A DNA stretch of 64,000 nucleotides, taken from the NCBI GenBank assembly GCA_902797965.1, contig CADBUY010000005.1:43967-107966 (forward strand), given 5' to 3'. Numbering within the stretch: position 1 is the stretch's first letter; every line of letters starts with the position of its first letter. The stretch is from an uncultured bacterium. GTDB taxonomy: Bacteria; Cyanobacteriota; Vampirovibrionia; Gastranaerophilales; Gastranaerophilaceae. The position numbers were made by a program, and so were the translations under genes. Of the stretch, positions 9,651 through 18,152 are shown piece by piece. The notes beneath the pieces were generated by a model. That model searched no databases, had not been told where the DNA came from, and saw only the letters and a list, made by a program, of their open reading frames with translations.

Positions 9651-11033
9651 GTGTCTGATGTAAACTACAATATGAATAGTTTTCAGAGGTTTGGTAATGG
9701 TATTTCTTTTAGAGGTGATGAACCGCAGTCAAAGATACCAATTATTACAAAACCAATTGATAAAGTTGAAAGTATTGTCAATAATACTGTGGACACTTTT
9801 GTGCCTGAAACTCAGGATGAAGAAAAAAAGAAGTCGCATAAAACAATGATTAGGGTAGGTAGTACGGTACTTGTTTTGAGCGCATTTGTTGCTCTTTTAA
9901 ATCCTAAATTTTCATCTAGTTTAGTTAATAAGTTAAAAACAAAATCTACTAATGCAAGAAATCAGGCAAAAGTTGATAATTCTTTCTGGGGAAAATGGAA
10001 CAAGGTCAAGGAGAAATTCCTGAACGGAGTTACTAATTTGATTCAAGTGCTTAACAATATGAACTCTGCCAAGGATGAATTATTCCAGAAACTTTGCAGC
10101 AAGACTACATTTACTAAAAAGATTCATCAGGGTATTACAAAAGGTTTTGATAAAATAAGCCGCCAGACAATTTATTCAAAGTACGAAAAAGTTACAAGGA
10201 AAATGAATACTCTTGACGATATAATGCGGCACTATAAAGGACGGCTAACTCCTGAGAATCAGAAAAAACTTGAAGAAAAATTAGCAGAAATTGACAAAGT
10301 TCAGGAGTATTTTGGAAAATCCAAAATTCAATCAAGATTAAATACTCAGGAAACTCTGATGGGGAACCTTGAAAATGATGTTGTTTCAAAGATGAAACAG
10401 TATAAAAATGATGTGTTTGATGGCAAAAACAGAAAAGATATCTTTAAGTTCTGGGCAGAAGAAGCTCTTATGCCTCAGAGAAATCGTCTTGAGAGCGAAG
10501 GAACGACGGTTATAGATTCTCTTGTTGGTGACGGAAAAGAGATTAAAGGTGCATATAAAGAAGTTGTTGAGATGCTGAGTCCTCATTTGAAAGATGAAGA
10601 GTTAAGAGCGTTTGAAGATACGATTAAAAAGACAGAAAAACTGTTACGAAATGCAAATCATAGTGAATGTGTAGAATACTTTGATAAAAAGCGTGACCTG
10701 ATGCTTGGCAGCGCACCAACAGATGTTGTAACTGCTCTTGCCAGTTTAGCAGCAAGCGGTATAGCTATAGGAGTAGCTGATTCAAAAGAGGATAAAATAT
10801 CAAGAACAGTGAGTGGAGCGTTGCCGGTTGTTGCAGGTTTAGGTGTATCAACCGCATTGACTGCTTTGTTATATTCCGGCGGGAAAGGTATGGCCCTTGG
10901 TGCAGCATCAAGTATGATTTTAAGCGGTCTTGGCAGTGCTGCCACTCGTGCAATGTATCCTAAAAATAAGCAGGCTATGGTTGCAGAAAACGATAACAAA
11001 GATAAAAAAGCGGAGGTGAATAAAAATGCTTAA
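9651..11033 (+). CDS. Lineage-specific membrane protein with N-terminal SFRG motif
   Basis: A 460-residue protein of unknown function. The GTG at 9651 gives the longest product, but its ribosome site is weak and the ATG at 9672 is possible. Near the N-terminus the sequence NGISFRGDE carries the F-x-G signature shared with other proteins here. One hydrophobic helix lies near residues 67-85 and a cluster of about three lies at 365-435 (alanine/glycine-rich). Between them is a long charged, helical, coiled-coil-like region. This suggests a membrane-anchored protein with a large helical domain. The end overlaps the convergent kinase gene by four bases. Confidence 0.65.
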   Translation: MSDVNYNMNSFQRFGNGISFRGDEPQSKIPIITKPIDKVESIVNNTVDTFVPETQDEEKKKSHKTMIRVGSTVLVLSAFVALLNPKFSSSLVNKLKTKSTNARNQAKVDNSFWGKWNKVKEKFLNGVTNLIQVLNNMNSAKDELFQKLCSKTTFTKKIHQGITKGFDKISRQTIYSKYEKVTRKMNTLDDIMRHYKGRLTPENQKKLEEKLAEIDKVQEYFGKSKIQSRLNTQETLMGNLENDVVSKMKQYKNDVFDGKNRKDIFKFWAEEALMPQRNRLESEGTTVIDSLVGDGKEIKGAYKEVVEMLSPHLKDEELRAFEDTIKKTEKLLRNANHSECVEYFDKKRDLMLGSAPTDVVTALASLAASGIAIGVADSKEDKISRTVSGALPVVAGLGVSTALTALLYSGGKGMALGAASSMILSGLGSAATRAMYPKNKQAMVAENDNKDKKAEVNKNA

Positions 11034-11545
11034 CGTATTTTTTCAACAATTTTTAAAATGTTTTGCTTCAGTGTTTCATAGTCCTTGTTATTGTCAACAA
11101 GAAAATCCCAATCCTGAACATTATCTAAATCAACTTCGGTAACATCATCTTCGCCGACAAGTTTGCCACCTCTTGCCTCTCTTAAATCTCTGTTAACTTC
11201 AATTCTGATAGAGATTGCTCCTGCGGATTTAAAAACTTCGTATTCGTGTTTAAGGCGAACGTCTGTTACAACAATATTACCGCTTTGCCCAATAATTTTT
11301 TTAAGCCAGTAATCGGGGTCTTGCGCTCTTCCCCAATTGCCTAAATCAATCAACCCCTGACGATATTTAGGCTTGTTTGCTTCAATCTCTTCGTATGTTA
11401 CATTGTGAGTTTTTCCATATTCAAATTTTATAATATCGCCCATTGCGCAGCGTTTAAATTCCGGCATGGAGTCCATAAGGATTTTTGCTGCTGTATCTTT
11501 ACCGGAATACTGTTTTCCTGAAAAAATAATGATTTTATTTGCCAT
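11030..11545 (-). CDS. P-loop kinase resembling animal-type phosphomevalonate kinase
   Basis: A 171-residue nucleoside-monophosphate-kinase-fold protein with a Walker A loop FSGKQYSGKDT (about residues 8-18). The layout strongly recalls the metazoan phosphomevalonate kinase family: the P-loop, a YRQGLIDLGNWGRAQDPDYW segment, a VTDVRLKHEYE segment that fits the family's DTRR region, and a D-V-x-D-x-DNVQDWDFLVDN tail. Phage-type deoxynucleotide monophosphate kinases share the same fold, and a nucleotide substrate is more plausible in an anaerobic bacterium with no other mevalonate genes in view. It starts nine bases after yidD's upstream neighbour in a leftward block. Activity is uncertain. Confidence 0.7.
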   Translation of the reverse strand: MANKIIIFSGKQYSGKDTAAKILMDSMPEFKRCAMGDIIKFEYGKTHNVTYEEIEANKPKYRQGLIDLGNWGRAQDPDYWLKKIIGQSGNIVVTDVRLKHEYEVFKSAGAISIRIEVNRDLREARGGKLVGEDDVTEVDLDNVQDWDFLVDNNKDYETLKQNILKIVEKIR

Positions 11546-11553
11546 ATTTACTC

Positions 11554-11772
11554 CTAAATTTTCTCAGGGACAGGATCATATCCGCCCTCGTTTAGAGGAT
11601 GACATCTGCAAATTCGTTTTATGCCAAGCCAGCCGCCTTTAAAAACTCCAAATTTTATAATCGCTTCTTTCATGTATTCAGAGCAGCTAGGATAAAACCT
11701 GCACCTGTGAGGAAGAAAAAAAGTCAGTTTTTGATATATGCTTATCAGTCCTAAAAATATTTTTTTTATCAA
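11554..11772 (-). CDS. yidD: Membrane protein insertion efficiency factor
   Basis: A 72-residue YidD protein. It has an amphipathic N-terminal helix and the conserved cysteine/proline core [15 protein letters not shown] followed by [17 protein letters not shown]. The family assists YidC in inserting inner-membrane proteins; its gene usually lies with rnpA and yidC, but here it sits in a leftward block with a kinase and deoC. Confidence 0.95.
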   Translation of the reverse strand: MIKKIFLGLISIYQKLTFFLPHRCRFYPSCSEYMKEAIIKFGVFKGGWLGIKRICRCHPLNEGGYDPVPEKI

Positions 11773-11791
11773 ATGAGATTTTCCTATACCG

Positions 11792-12457
11792 TTAATTTAT
11801 ATCGGAACAAATTGCAACTCCAGAGCTTGTTCCAAGCCTTACTGCACCTGCTTCAATCATTTTCAGAGCAGCTTCTTTATCTCTTATTCCACCGGAGGCT
11901 TTAACCTGTAAACCTGCGTTTTTTACTGTTTCATACATAAGTTTAACGTCTTCTGCTTTTGCTCCGATTCCGTTTTTAACAAATCCTGTGGATGTTTTAA
12001 CAAAATCAGCACCACCTTTTATACATAACTCACATGCTGTTTTAATTTCTTCAGAAGTTAATAAATCTGTTTCCAATATGACTTTTAAATTTCTTCCCTG
12101 ACAAGCAAATTTAATTTTTGAGATTTCGTCTACAATATAGTCATACTCGCCATCTTTAAGCTTTCCACCATTGATTACCATGTCAATTTCATCTGCACCA
12201 TTTTTCACTGCATCAATGGTTTCAAGAATTTTTATTTCAGTTGTCGATTGACCAAGTGGAAATCCAATAACAGTAACAACTTTGATGTCTTTATTATCAG
12301 TATCATTAAGATACTGCTTTGCAAAACTTACGTTACAAGGGTTTACACAAACGCCTAAAAACTTATACTTACTTGCTTCTTCGAGTAATTTTATTACTTC
12401 TTCTTTTGTAGCATTCTGTTTTAGTAATGTGTGTTCAATATATTTATTTAGTTCCAT
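11792..12457 (-). CDS. deoC: Deoxyribose-phosphate aldolase
   Basis: A 221-residue TIM-barrel aldolase that splits 2-deoxyribose-5-phosphate into glyceraldehyde-3-phosphate and acetaldehyde, allowing growth on or salvage of deoxynucleosides. The Schiff-base lysine lies in [10 protein letters not shown] (Lys154), the second active-site lysine in VKASGGIRD (Lys186), and the acidic residue in DEIDMVI (Asp92). The length is normal. It is followed by yidD and preceded by uppP, whose stop lies ten bases before the deoC start; the three are probably one transcript. Confidence 0.96.
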   Translation of the reverse strand: MELNKYIEHTLLKQNATKEEVIKLLEEASKYKFLGVCVNPCNVSFAKQYLNDTDNKDIKVVTVIGFPLGQSTTEIKILETIDAVKNGADEIDMVINGGKLKDGEYDYIVDEISKIKFACQGRNLKVILETDLLTSEEIKTACELCIKGGADFVKTSTGFVKNGIGAKAEDVKLMYETVKNAGLQVKASGGIRDKEAALKMIEAGAVRLGTSSGVAICSDIN

Positions 12458-12467
12458 AAACTCCCTC

Positions 12468-13310
12468 CTAACCGTATATTGTGAAGAAAATAGCTGTTCC
12501 TATACCTATTATTAGGCAATAATATCCGAAGATTCCCAATGAAAACCTGCTTACAAATTTTAGAAAGTATTTAATGCAAAGATATCCAACAATGCCTGAA
12601 ACAATTGTTCCTGCAATTATTGCAATCCAGTTATATGTAATAACTTCTGCAAAATCCAGTTTAATAAGCGGGTAAACCATTGATGCCCCAAGAATTATCG
12701 GAATGCTCAGCAAGAAAGAATATCTTGCCGCACTTGTTCTGTCGTGTCCGTTTAGTAGTCCTGTTGCAATGGTTAAACCAGAACGCGAAAAACCGGGAAG
12801 AGCTGCTAAACCTTGTGCAATTGCTATTAAGATAGAGCTTTTTAAAGTTATTTCTTTTTTATCTTTAATTCTTGTTCCGAACCACTCTGAGAACAAAAGT
12901 AAACAACCTGTAAAAATTAACAATCCTCCAACAATAGCAGGTTTAAATACTAAAAATTCTGCAACTTCATTTAAAGGGAATGCAATTAATACCGTTACTA
13001 TTGTGCCAAGTATTATATAAATACCTGTTTTAAAGTCTTTTGATTCATAATTTTTTTCTTTAAGCCCGTAATACAAGGCTTTTATAATCTCTGCGATTTC
13101 TTTTCTGAAAAAAATAAGTACTGCAATCAATGTTCCCAAATGAAGCATAATATCAAGAAAAACTTCCTGATTTGATTCTTGAACAATCTCAATTCCTTTA
13201 AAAACTTTATAAAAATTAGATGTAAAAACAAGGTGTGCTGAACTTGAGATTGGTAAAAATTCGCTTAAACCTTGCACGATTCCCATTAATATTGATTGTA
13301 CTAAATCCAT
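12468..13310 (-). CDS. uppP: Undecaprenyl-diphosphatase
   Basis: A 280-residue multi-span membrane enzyme (BacA/UppP) that removes a phosphate from undecaprenyl pyrophosphate to regenerate the lipid carrier for peptidoglycan and surface glycans. Two conserved active-site segments are visible: GLSEFLPISSSAHL near the N-terminus and PGFSRSGLTIA near residue 175. Loss of this activity raises bacitracin sensitivity in other bacteria. GGAGAGAA precedes the ATG. It heads the leftward deoC-yidD-kinase group. Confidence 0.96.
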   Translation of the reverse strand: MDLVQSILMGIVQGLSEFLPISSSAHLVFTSNFYKVFKGIEIVQESNQEVFLDIMLHLGTLIAVLIFFRKEIAEIIKALYYGLKEKNYESKDFKTGIYIILGTIVTVLIAFPLNEVAEFLVFKPAIVGGLLIFTGCLLLFSEWFGTRIKDKKEITLKSSILIAIAQGLAALPGFSRSGLTIATGLLNGHDRTSAARYSFLLSIPIILGASMVYPLIKLDFAEVITYNWIAIIAGTIVSGIVGYLCIKYFLKFVSRFSLGIFGYYCLIIGIGTAIFFTIYG

Positions 13311-13388
13311 TTTCTCTCCTTTGTATTAGAGTTTCTGTGGGCTAATTTATCTAATTCCCTCAAAATAGTTATTCTCTGATCTACACTC

Positions 13389-13748
13389 TTAATCTTCCCA
13401 ATATGTTGTGCAAGATGCAGATGTTTCCCATACAGCAACTTTACTTGTTTGAGGGATTCTTTCTTTCATTTTCTCATATATAAATTTTGCTAAAATTTCA
13501 CTGCTTGGGCTAATTCCCTGAAATTCCGGAAGTTCGTTTATATCTTTATGATCAAGATAATCCAAAACATCTTTCAGGTTTGATTTTATAACCTTATAGT
13601 CTACCAGAATATTACTTTTATCAAGTACTGTTCCTGATACAAAAGCCTCTGCCAGCCAATTATGCCCATGCATATTTTCACATTTCCCGTTATAATTCAG
13701 CAGATGATGTGCCGAAGAAAAATACATTTGTACTTTTAATTCAAACAT
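13389..13748 (-). CDS. queD: 6-carboxy-tetrahydropterin synthase
   Basis: A 119-residue QueD/PTPS-type enzyme that makes 6-carboxytetrahydropterin from dihydroneopterin triphosphate on the way to preQ0 and queuosine. The start at 13748 is chosen because a GGAGGG site lies just before it; the longer frame to 13775 has no such support. The zinc ligands His14, His27 and His29 (SAHH and HGHNW) and the catalytic Cys23 (GKCENMH) are present. Queuosine use fits the tgt gene at 22.4 kb. QueC and QueE are not in the window. Confidence 0.93.
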   Translation of the reverse strand: MFELKVQMYFSSAHHLLNYNGKCENMHGHNWLAEAFVSGTVLDKSNILVDYKVIKSNLKDVLDYLDHKDINELPEFQGISPSSEILAKFIYEKMKERIPQTSKVAVWETSASCTTYWED

Positions 13749-13900
13749 AAAAACCCTCCGTAACAATAATATCATAAATAGGGATTTGTTTTATAACATA
13801 AATTTTATATTAGCTTGCAAGTTATATTATTTTAATGTAAACTTTGGATGTGGGGTATGGAGTGATATAAAATAACCTCCAACTATCAAAAGGAGCAAAA

Positions 13901-14029
13901 ATGCACGAATACGTATTCAAAATGAAAAAGGGTGAAATAGAAATAGAACTTAAATCTGATGATTTAGAGTTTGTAGAAGAACAGCTCAACAAATGGAGAG
14001 ATGAATTACTACAGGATAATGTTAGATAG
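13901..14029 (+). CDS. 42-residue micro-protein, paralogue of the next gene's N-terminus
   Basis: A short frame with a strong AAAGGAG site at 13889-13895. The product runs MHEYVFKMKKGEIEIELKSD and onward to 42 residues. It aligns without gaps to the first ~40 residues of the downstream 252-residue protein (MTTYSFKVTKGKYQLSLTTT): shared positions include Y4, F6-K7, K10-G11 and the EQ-x-x-KW block near residues 27-32. It ends nine bases before that gene. The pair suggests a small beta-alpha domain duplicated in tandem. Function is unknown. Confidence 0.7.
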   Translation: MHEYVFKMKKGEIEIELKSDDLEFVEEQLNKWRDELLQDNVR

Positions 14030-14038
14030 GTTTAACTC

Positions 14039-14797
14039 ATGACAACTTATTCGTTTAAAGTTACAAAAGGGAAATACCAGCTTTCACTAACTACTACTGA
14101 CAGAGATATGATAGTAGAACAGTTTGAAAAGTGGGTAAGAAAAGCATCTGATTATGTTCAGGTTAATAAAGGGCAAAATGCTTCTCGTTTTGTTGCAAAA
14201 TCCGGTGCAGAAAAAGAACTTACACAAAGGAAGATTGATGAACAATTAAAACGAATTCAAAAAACTGTTACTCCAAAAGAAGAGACTGCAAAAGAAGAAT
14301 TAATACGAGAAAAAGAAACTCAAAAAGATTTAGATGCAATTTATTCTTCTGCTCAGCCTGAAACGACAGAAAATAAAGAGACAGAACGTCCTACTATTGA
14401 AACAGAAAATCACGAAGTTCAAAGTGTTTTTGATACCATTCTTGACAGGTCAATGCAAACTCCTCAGGAAGAACTTTCTTTCAAGCCAAATCCGTCTATA
14501 AAGAAAGATAATGCTTTTTTAAACTATATTAGCGGAAGAAAAGTTGAAAGAAAAATTGATTATTTACTTATGACTGCTTACTATTTTACTCAGTATGAGC
14601 AAAAGCCAAGATTTACTCTTAAACAGTTAAATGCAAAATTGATGCAAAATATTGCGGTTATTTTGGATCATAGTGTTGTTCAGGAAGCAATAAACAGAGA
14701 TTATATAGAATGCTTACCAGACTTAACAGGCGTTGTGGGTGCTTCTGAATATCGTTTGACTGCTTATGGTGAAAAAACACTTTTGGAATCAGAATAA
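14039..14797 (+). CDS. Hypothetical protein: small N-terminal domain plus winged-helix-like C-terminus
   Basis: A 252-residue protein of no known family. Residues 1-40 match the preceding micro-protein. Residues 60-150 are charged and probably disordered or coiled (runs of KEE, ETE and QPETTENKE). Residues 165-250 are globular and helical, with an order (DYLLMTAYYFTQ, then FTLKQLNAKL, then a YRLTAYGEKTLLES end) that recalls a winged-helix DNA- or partner-binding fold. There is no signal peptide. Likely co-transcribed with the micro-protein. Confidence 0.65.
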   Translation: MTTYSFKVTKGKYQLSLTTTDRDMIVEQFEKWVRKASDYVQVNKGQNASRFVAKSGAEKELTQRKIDEQLKRIQKTVTPKEETAKEELIREKETQKDLDAIYSSAQPETTENKETERPTIETENHEVQSVFDTILDRSMQTPQEELSFKPNPSIKKDNAFLNYISGRKVERKIDYLLMTAYYFTQYEQKPRFTLKQLNAKLMQNIAVILDHSVVQEAINRDYIECLPDLTGVVGASEYRLTAYGEKTLLESE

Positions 14798-14832
14798 TAT
14801 AATAAAAAAGCATGTACATAAAAAATAACCCC

Positions 14833-14862
14833 TTGACAAAACCATTAATGATATGGTATAAA
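14833..14862 (+). promoter_or_regulatory. Promoter of the ACT-TPR gene pair
   Basis: A consensus TTGACA (14833-14838), an 18-bp spacer and TATAAA (14857-14862). The predicted start of transcription coincides with a GGGGTAAAT element at 14869-14877. Confidence 0.75.
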
Positions 14863-14889
14863 ATTAGTGGGGTAAATGTATATTTTTGA

Positions 14890-14915
14890 GTCTTGCACAA
14901 CTTGCAAGACTTTCC
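14890..14915 (+). promoter_or_regulatory. Leader hairpin before the ACT gene
   Basis: GTCTTGCA (14890-14897) pairs perfectly with TGCAAGAC (14903-14910) and is followed by TTTCCTTTT. It lies between the promoter and the AGGAG site, so it may be a small attenuator or 5'-stabilising hairpin; which one cannot be told. Confidence 0.4.
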
Positions 14916-14933
14916 TTTTGTCAGGAGATAAAA

Positions 14934-15212
14934 ATGGATGATTTTAAAATTATAATAACAGTATCAGGTAGTGATAAAGTTGGTATTGTAGCAAGTATCG
15001 CAAATATTTTGGCTAAATATAAAGTTAATATTGAAGATATTAAACAAACTCTTATGCAGGGACATTTTGTCATGTTCATGCTTTGTGATATAGAAAAGTC
15101 AGAACTCAAATTTAAAGATTTGAAAAATGCTTTAATTGAAGAAGGTAATAAGATGGAAGTAGAAGTTTGGGTTCAGAAAAAGGGTATTTTTGAAAAAATG
15201 CACACGGTGTAG
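14934..15212 (+). CDS. ACT-domain protein
   Basis: A 92-residue single ACT domain (IIITVSGSDKVGIVASIANILAKYKVNIEDI). ACT domains bind small ligands, mostly amino acids, and stand-alone forms usually act as regulators (compare the GcvR-like/UPF0237 group). The start at 14934 follows AGGAG at 14923-14927; the longer frame from 14886 runs through the leader hairpin and is unlikely. An in-frame TAG (15210-15212) separates it by a single codon from the TTG start of the TPR gene, so the two are certainly coupled. Ligand unknown. Confidence 0.85.
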   Translation: MDDFKIIITVSGSDKVGIVASIANILAKYKVNIEDIKQTLMQGHFVMFMLCDIEKSELKFKDLKNALIEEGNKMEVEVWVQKKGIFEKMHTV

Positions 15213-15215
15213 ATT

Positions 15216-15680
15216 TTGTCAGGTGATATTGATAAGTTAAATGAGATATATGCTAATATTCAGAGAATTAACTCAAAAGTTATTCTCTTAAAACTTATTA
15301 AGCAGGCAAAAATTGAGTATGACAAGTGTGATTATGAAGCAGGGAGAAAATTTCTGATTCAGGCTTATATTGAGGATAGGAAAAATCCTGTTATATACAG
15401 AGGGTTGGGGTGTATAAGCCAGTATAACGGGAAATATAATTTTGCGATACGGATGTTTAATCTGGCTTTAAAATATTCTCTGAAAAAAGAAGTTGAGTAT
15501 ACTCTTATTGGTATGACATATTATTTGTTAAATGACTTAGATGAAGCTGTAAAGTATTTTAATCTGGCAATTGATGAAAATGACAATTATGACTATGCTT
15601 GCGAGGGCAGAAATCAGGCAATGCTTGAGAATCACTTAAAAGTGGCAGATTTGCAGGAGTCTTTGAAAAAATATTTATAA
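15216..15680 (+). CDS. TPR-repeat protein
   Basis: A 154-residue all-helical protein with about three tetratricopeptide repeats (segments near residues 35-65, 66-100 and 100-130, such as YRGLGCISQYNGKYNFAIRMF and TYYLLNDLDEAVKYFNLAI). TPRs are protein-docking modules. No methionine occurs early in frame, so the TTG at 15216 is taken as the start; only a weak GGTG precedes it. It is in the same frame as the ACT gene, with just one stop codon between, so reinitiation or occasional readthrough is possible. Confidence 0.75.
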   Translation: MSGDIDKLNEIYANIQRINSKVILLKLIKQAKIEYDKCDYEAGRKFLIQAYIEDRKNPVIYRGLGCISQYNGKYNFAIRMFNLALKYSLKKEVEYTLIGMTYYLLNDLDEAVKYFNLAIDENDNYDYACEGRNQAMLENHLKVADLQESLKKYL

Positions 15681-15804
15681 ATTTAAAGTTGTAAATATAT
15701 GCCTTGGTTTTTACTATTAATACAATTCAAGCTTTTAAAATGTTAGTCTAATATATTTTAGGGTGTAATACGGTTTAAATGTTTACCCTCCCCAAGGAGG
15801 TTCT

Positions 15805-16464
15805 ATGCAGATAAAAATTTTACTTGTAGAAGATCAAAAACTAATGCGTATAGGTATAAAATCTTTGTTTAATGATTATCCTGAATTGGAGGTTATCGGT
15901 GAGGCAGAGACGGGAAAAGAGGCAGTAGAAAAGGCTAAACTTATTAAACCTGATATAATTCTTATGGATATAGGGTTGCCTGATATTTCAGGAATAGAGG
16001 CTACAAAACAAATTCTTGAACACAATGATAATATAAAGGTTATAATTCTTACTTCTCACGTTAATGAATCTGAATTAAACGCTTCACTTACGGCAGGTGC
16101 AAATGCCTATGTAGTCAAGGATATAAGTACCGAGTTTTTGATGAGTGTTATAAAAATGATAAAATCCGGTGCGATGTGGATTGATCCAAAAGTTGTTCCG
16201 TTCATCAGGGATAAACATAACGGTGTTATACCATCAAGACAGTTATCTAGAAGTGCATTCAGGCAAAACCATTCGAACTTAACTCAAAGAGAATACGAGG
16301 TTTTGAGGCTTGTTGTTGACGGGCAATCCAACAGTCAGATTGCAAAAACTCTTACAATAAGCGAACATACTGCCAAAGCTCACGTTTGTAATATAATACA
16401 AAAACTCGTAGTTGATGACAGGACTCAGGCTGCTGTAAAAGCATTAAAGGAGGGGTTAGTATAA
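15805..16464 (+). CDS. NarL/FixJ-type response regulator
   Basis: A 219-residue two-domain regulator. The receiver has the acidic pair Glu9-Asp10, the phospho-acceptor Asp55 (ILMDIGLPD) and the conserved lysine in VVKD near 105. The LuxR-type helix-turn-helix follows at about 155-215 (LTQREYEVLRLV, then NSQIAKTLTISEHTAKAHV). AAGGAGG precedes the ATG. No kinase gene is adjacent, so it is an orphan; targets are not evident. It converges with the L,D-transpeptidase gene, with one base between the stops. Confidence 0.93.
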   Translation: MQIKILLVEDQKLMRIGIKSLFNDYPELEVIGEAETGKEAVEKAKLIKPDIILMDIGLPDISGIEATKQILEHNDNIKVIILTSHVNESELNASLTAGANAYVVKDISTEFLMSVIKMIKSGAMWIDPKVVPFIRDKHNGVIPSRQLSRSAFRQNHSNLTQREYEVLRLVVDGQSNSQIAKTLTISEHTAKAHVCNIIQKLVVDDRTQAAVKALKEGLV

Positions 16465-16465
16465 A

Positions 16466-17092
16466 TTATTTTATAATAACGATAGTTCCGGCTGTGACTT
16501 CTTTTACTTCTGCAATGGCTTCATTATCCATTCTTATGCAGCCTTGAGAAACATATCTTTGTGGATCTGTTTCAAAAGTGTCATGGTAGCTTCTACAACC
16601 ATGAATAAACTCGCCAGTAACAGATAGTTCTCCGGTCTTAGGGTCAATTTTTTTTAAAATTATAACAAAAGGTCCATAATCTTTGGGATTTCTTCTTCTC
16701 TTAGTACCGATAGCACTTCTATACGGGAATTTTTCTTTATGAGTTACAATACGAATCCCTTTTTCTGTCGGACTTTCTTTTGCACCACTGGCAACAAGGT
16801 ATGCTTTTGTCGGATTACCATCTGAATCATAAGTGTATAAAACGTTGGTTTCTATATCAACAACAATCCCTGCTTTTTTAGCTTCTCCATTTATCACAAT
16901 GTTTGGATTTGGTGCCTTTGATAATAAATTAGACTCATTGGTACCTTTAGAAGAAATTAACCTTTCAAAAGTATCCACCTGTTGAACACTATCTTTTTTT
17001 AAAGACTGTGCATTTATAATATTCATTTTTGTTGGCAGCCATGTCATTGTAGTTGCAACGGCTAATATCTTTAATGTATTTGTAATTTTCAT
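16466..17092 (-). CDS. Exported L,D-transpeptidase (YkuD domain)
   Basis: A 208-residue cell-wall enzyme with an N-terminal hydrophobic segment (signal or anchor, about residues 1-29) and a YkuD domain from about 70. The family makes 3-3 peptidoglycan cross-links or attaches lipoproteins. The active-site region keeps the first histidine (FIHGC) and the catalytic cysteine with the following arginine (SQGCIRM), but the usual SHGC histidine is replaced by glutamine. The ATG at 17092 is preferred over the TTG two codons upstream; no clear ribosome site is seen for either. Confidence 0.85.
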   Translation of the reverse strand: MKITNTLKILAVATTMTWLPTKMNIINAQSLKKDSVQQVDTFERLISSKGTNESNLLSKAPNPNIVINGEAKKAGIVVDIETNVLYTYDSDGNPTKAYLVASGAKESPTEKGIRIVTHKEKFPYRSAIGTKRRRNPKDYGPFVIILKKIDPKTGELSVTGEFIHGCRSYHDTFETDPQRYVSQGCIRMDNEAIAEVKEVTAGTIVIIK

Positions 17093-17283
17093 ATTCAAAT
17101 AAAAACATAAAAAAATTTTTTTTGCTAATAAAAAGCAGAATAATCTGCTAAGTTTTGTAACGACAAAGGCTATTTTTATATGTTTGGTGTAAAATATTAT
17201 AGTGCAGGTGGGGGGTAAATATAAATTATATTATCTCAATCGTCATAGAATAAAGAAAAGGACAGTATTTACTGATTTAATAT

Positions 17284-18150
17284 ATGAGTATACAAGAGTG
17301 GTTTGAAAAACGTAAAGAGGCTCAGATTGAGCGCAGAGCTAAGGAAATAAAGGGCGTTGAAAATGATGCTCCGGAATTGTGGACAAAGTGCGTTCATTGC
17401 GAAACACAACTTCTGAAAACTGATTTGGAAGATAACATGATGGTATGTCCACACTGTGATTATCACTATAAGATAGGTGCAAGAAAAAGAATAAAGCAAC
17501 TCGTTGACGAAGGTTCTTTTGAAGAAATGTTTGGCAACATTAAACCGACAGATCCTTTGGAATTTTTTGATACGGAATCTTATGCTGAAAGGTTAAAAAA
17601 AGCTCAGAATAAAACAGGTTTAAATGATGCAGTAGTAACAGGAGTTGCAACAATACATGGACACAAAATTGCAATTGCGGTAATGGATTTTGAGTTTATG
17701 GGCGGATCGATGGGTAGTGTTGTTGGTGAAAAGGTTACAAGAATAATGGAAAAAGCTCTTGAACTGAAAATTCCTATGCTTGCAGTAACATCATCCGGTG
17801 GAGCAAGAATGCAGGAAAGTGCTTTGAGTTTAATGCAAATGGCAAAAACGTCATGTGCTGCAGGAAAACTTGATGAAGCAGGAATTTTATACATAAATCT
17901 TTTAACAGAACCTACTTTCGGTGGAATTACAGCTAGTTTTGGGACTTTGGGTGATATAATTATCGCAGAACAAGGCGCGCGAATAGGTTTTGCAGGAAGA
18001 CGTGTAATTGAACAAACAATAAGACAAAAATTGCCTGATGATTTCCAAACCGCAGAATATTTGCTTAAATGCGGTCAGGTTGATATTGTTTCAAAAAGAA
18101 AGAATTTAAGAAAAACATTAGCTAATATATTAGAAATGCATGAGGTTTAA
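17284..18150 (+). CDS. accD: Acetyl-CoA carboxylase carboxyltransferase subunit beta
   Basis: A 288-residue AccD. An N-terminal zinc ribbon has Cys36, Cys39, Cys55 and Cys58 (CVHC and CPHC), followed by the crotonase-fold carboxyltransferase core (MGGSMGSVVGEK, SSGGARMQES). With AccA it transfers the carboxyl group from biotin to acetyl-CoA, making malonyl-CoA for the fab genes at 36-43 kb. accA starts two bases after its stop. A TATTAT box (17195-17200) with a GGGGTAAAT element (17212-17220) lies upstream. Confidence 0.97.
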   Translation: MSIQEWFEKRKEAQIERRAKEIKGVENDAPELWTKCVHCETQLLKTDLEDNMMVCPHCDYHYKIGARKRIKQLVDEGSFEEMFGNIKPTDPLEFFDTESYAERLKKAQNKTGLNDAVVTGVATIHGHKIAIAVMDFEFMGGSMGSVVGEKVTRIMEKALELKIPMLAVTSSGGARMQESALSLMQMAKTSCAAGKLDEAGILYINLLTEPTFGGITASFGTLGDIIIAEQGARIGFAGRRVIEQTIRQKLPDDFQTAEYLLKCGQVDIVSKRKNLRKTLANILEMHEV

Positions 18151-18152
18151 AA

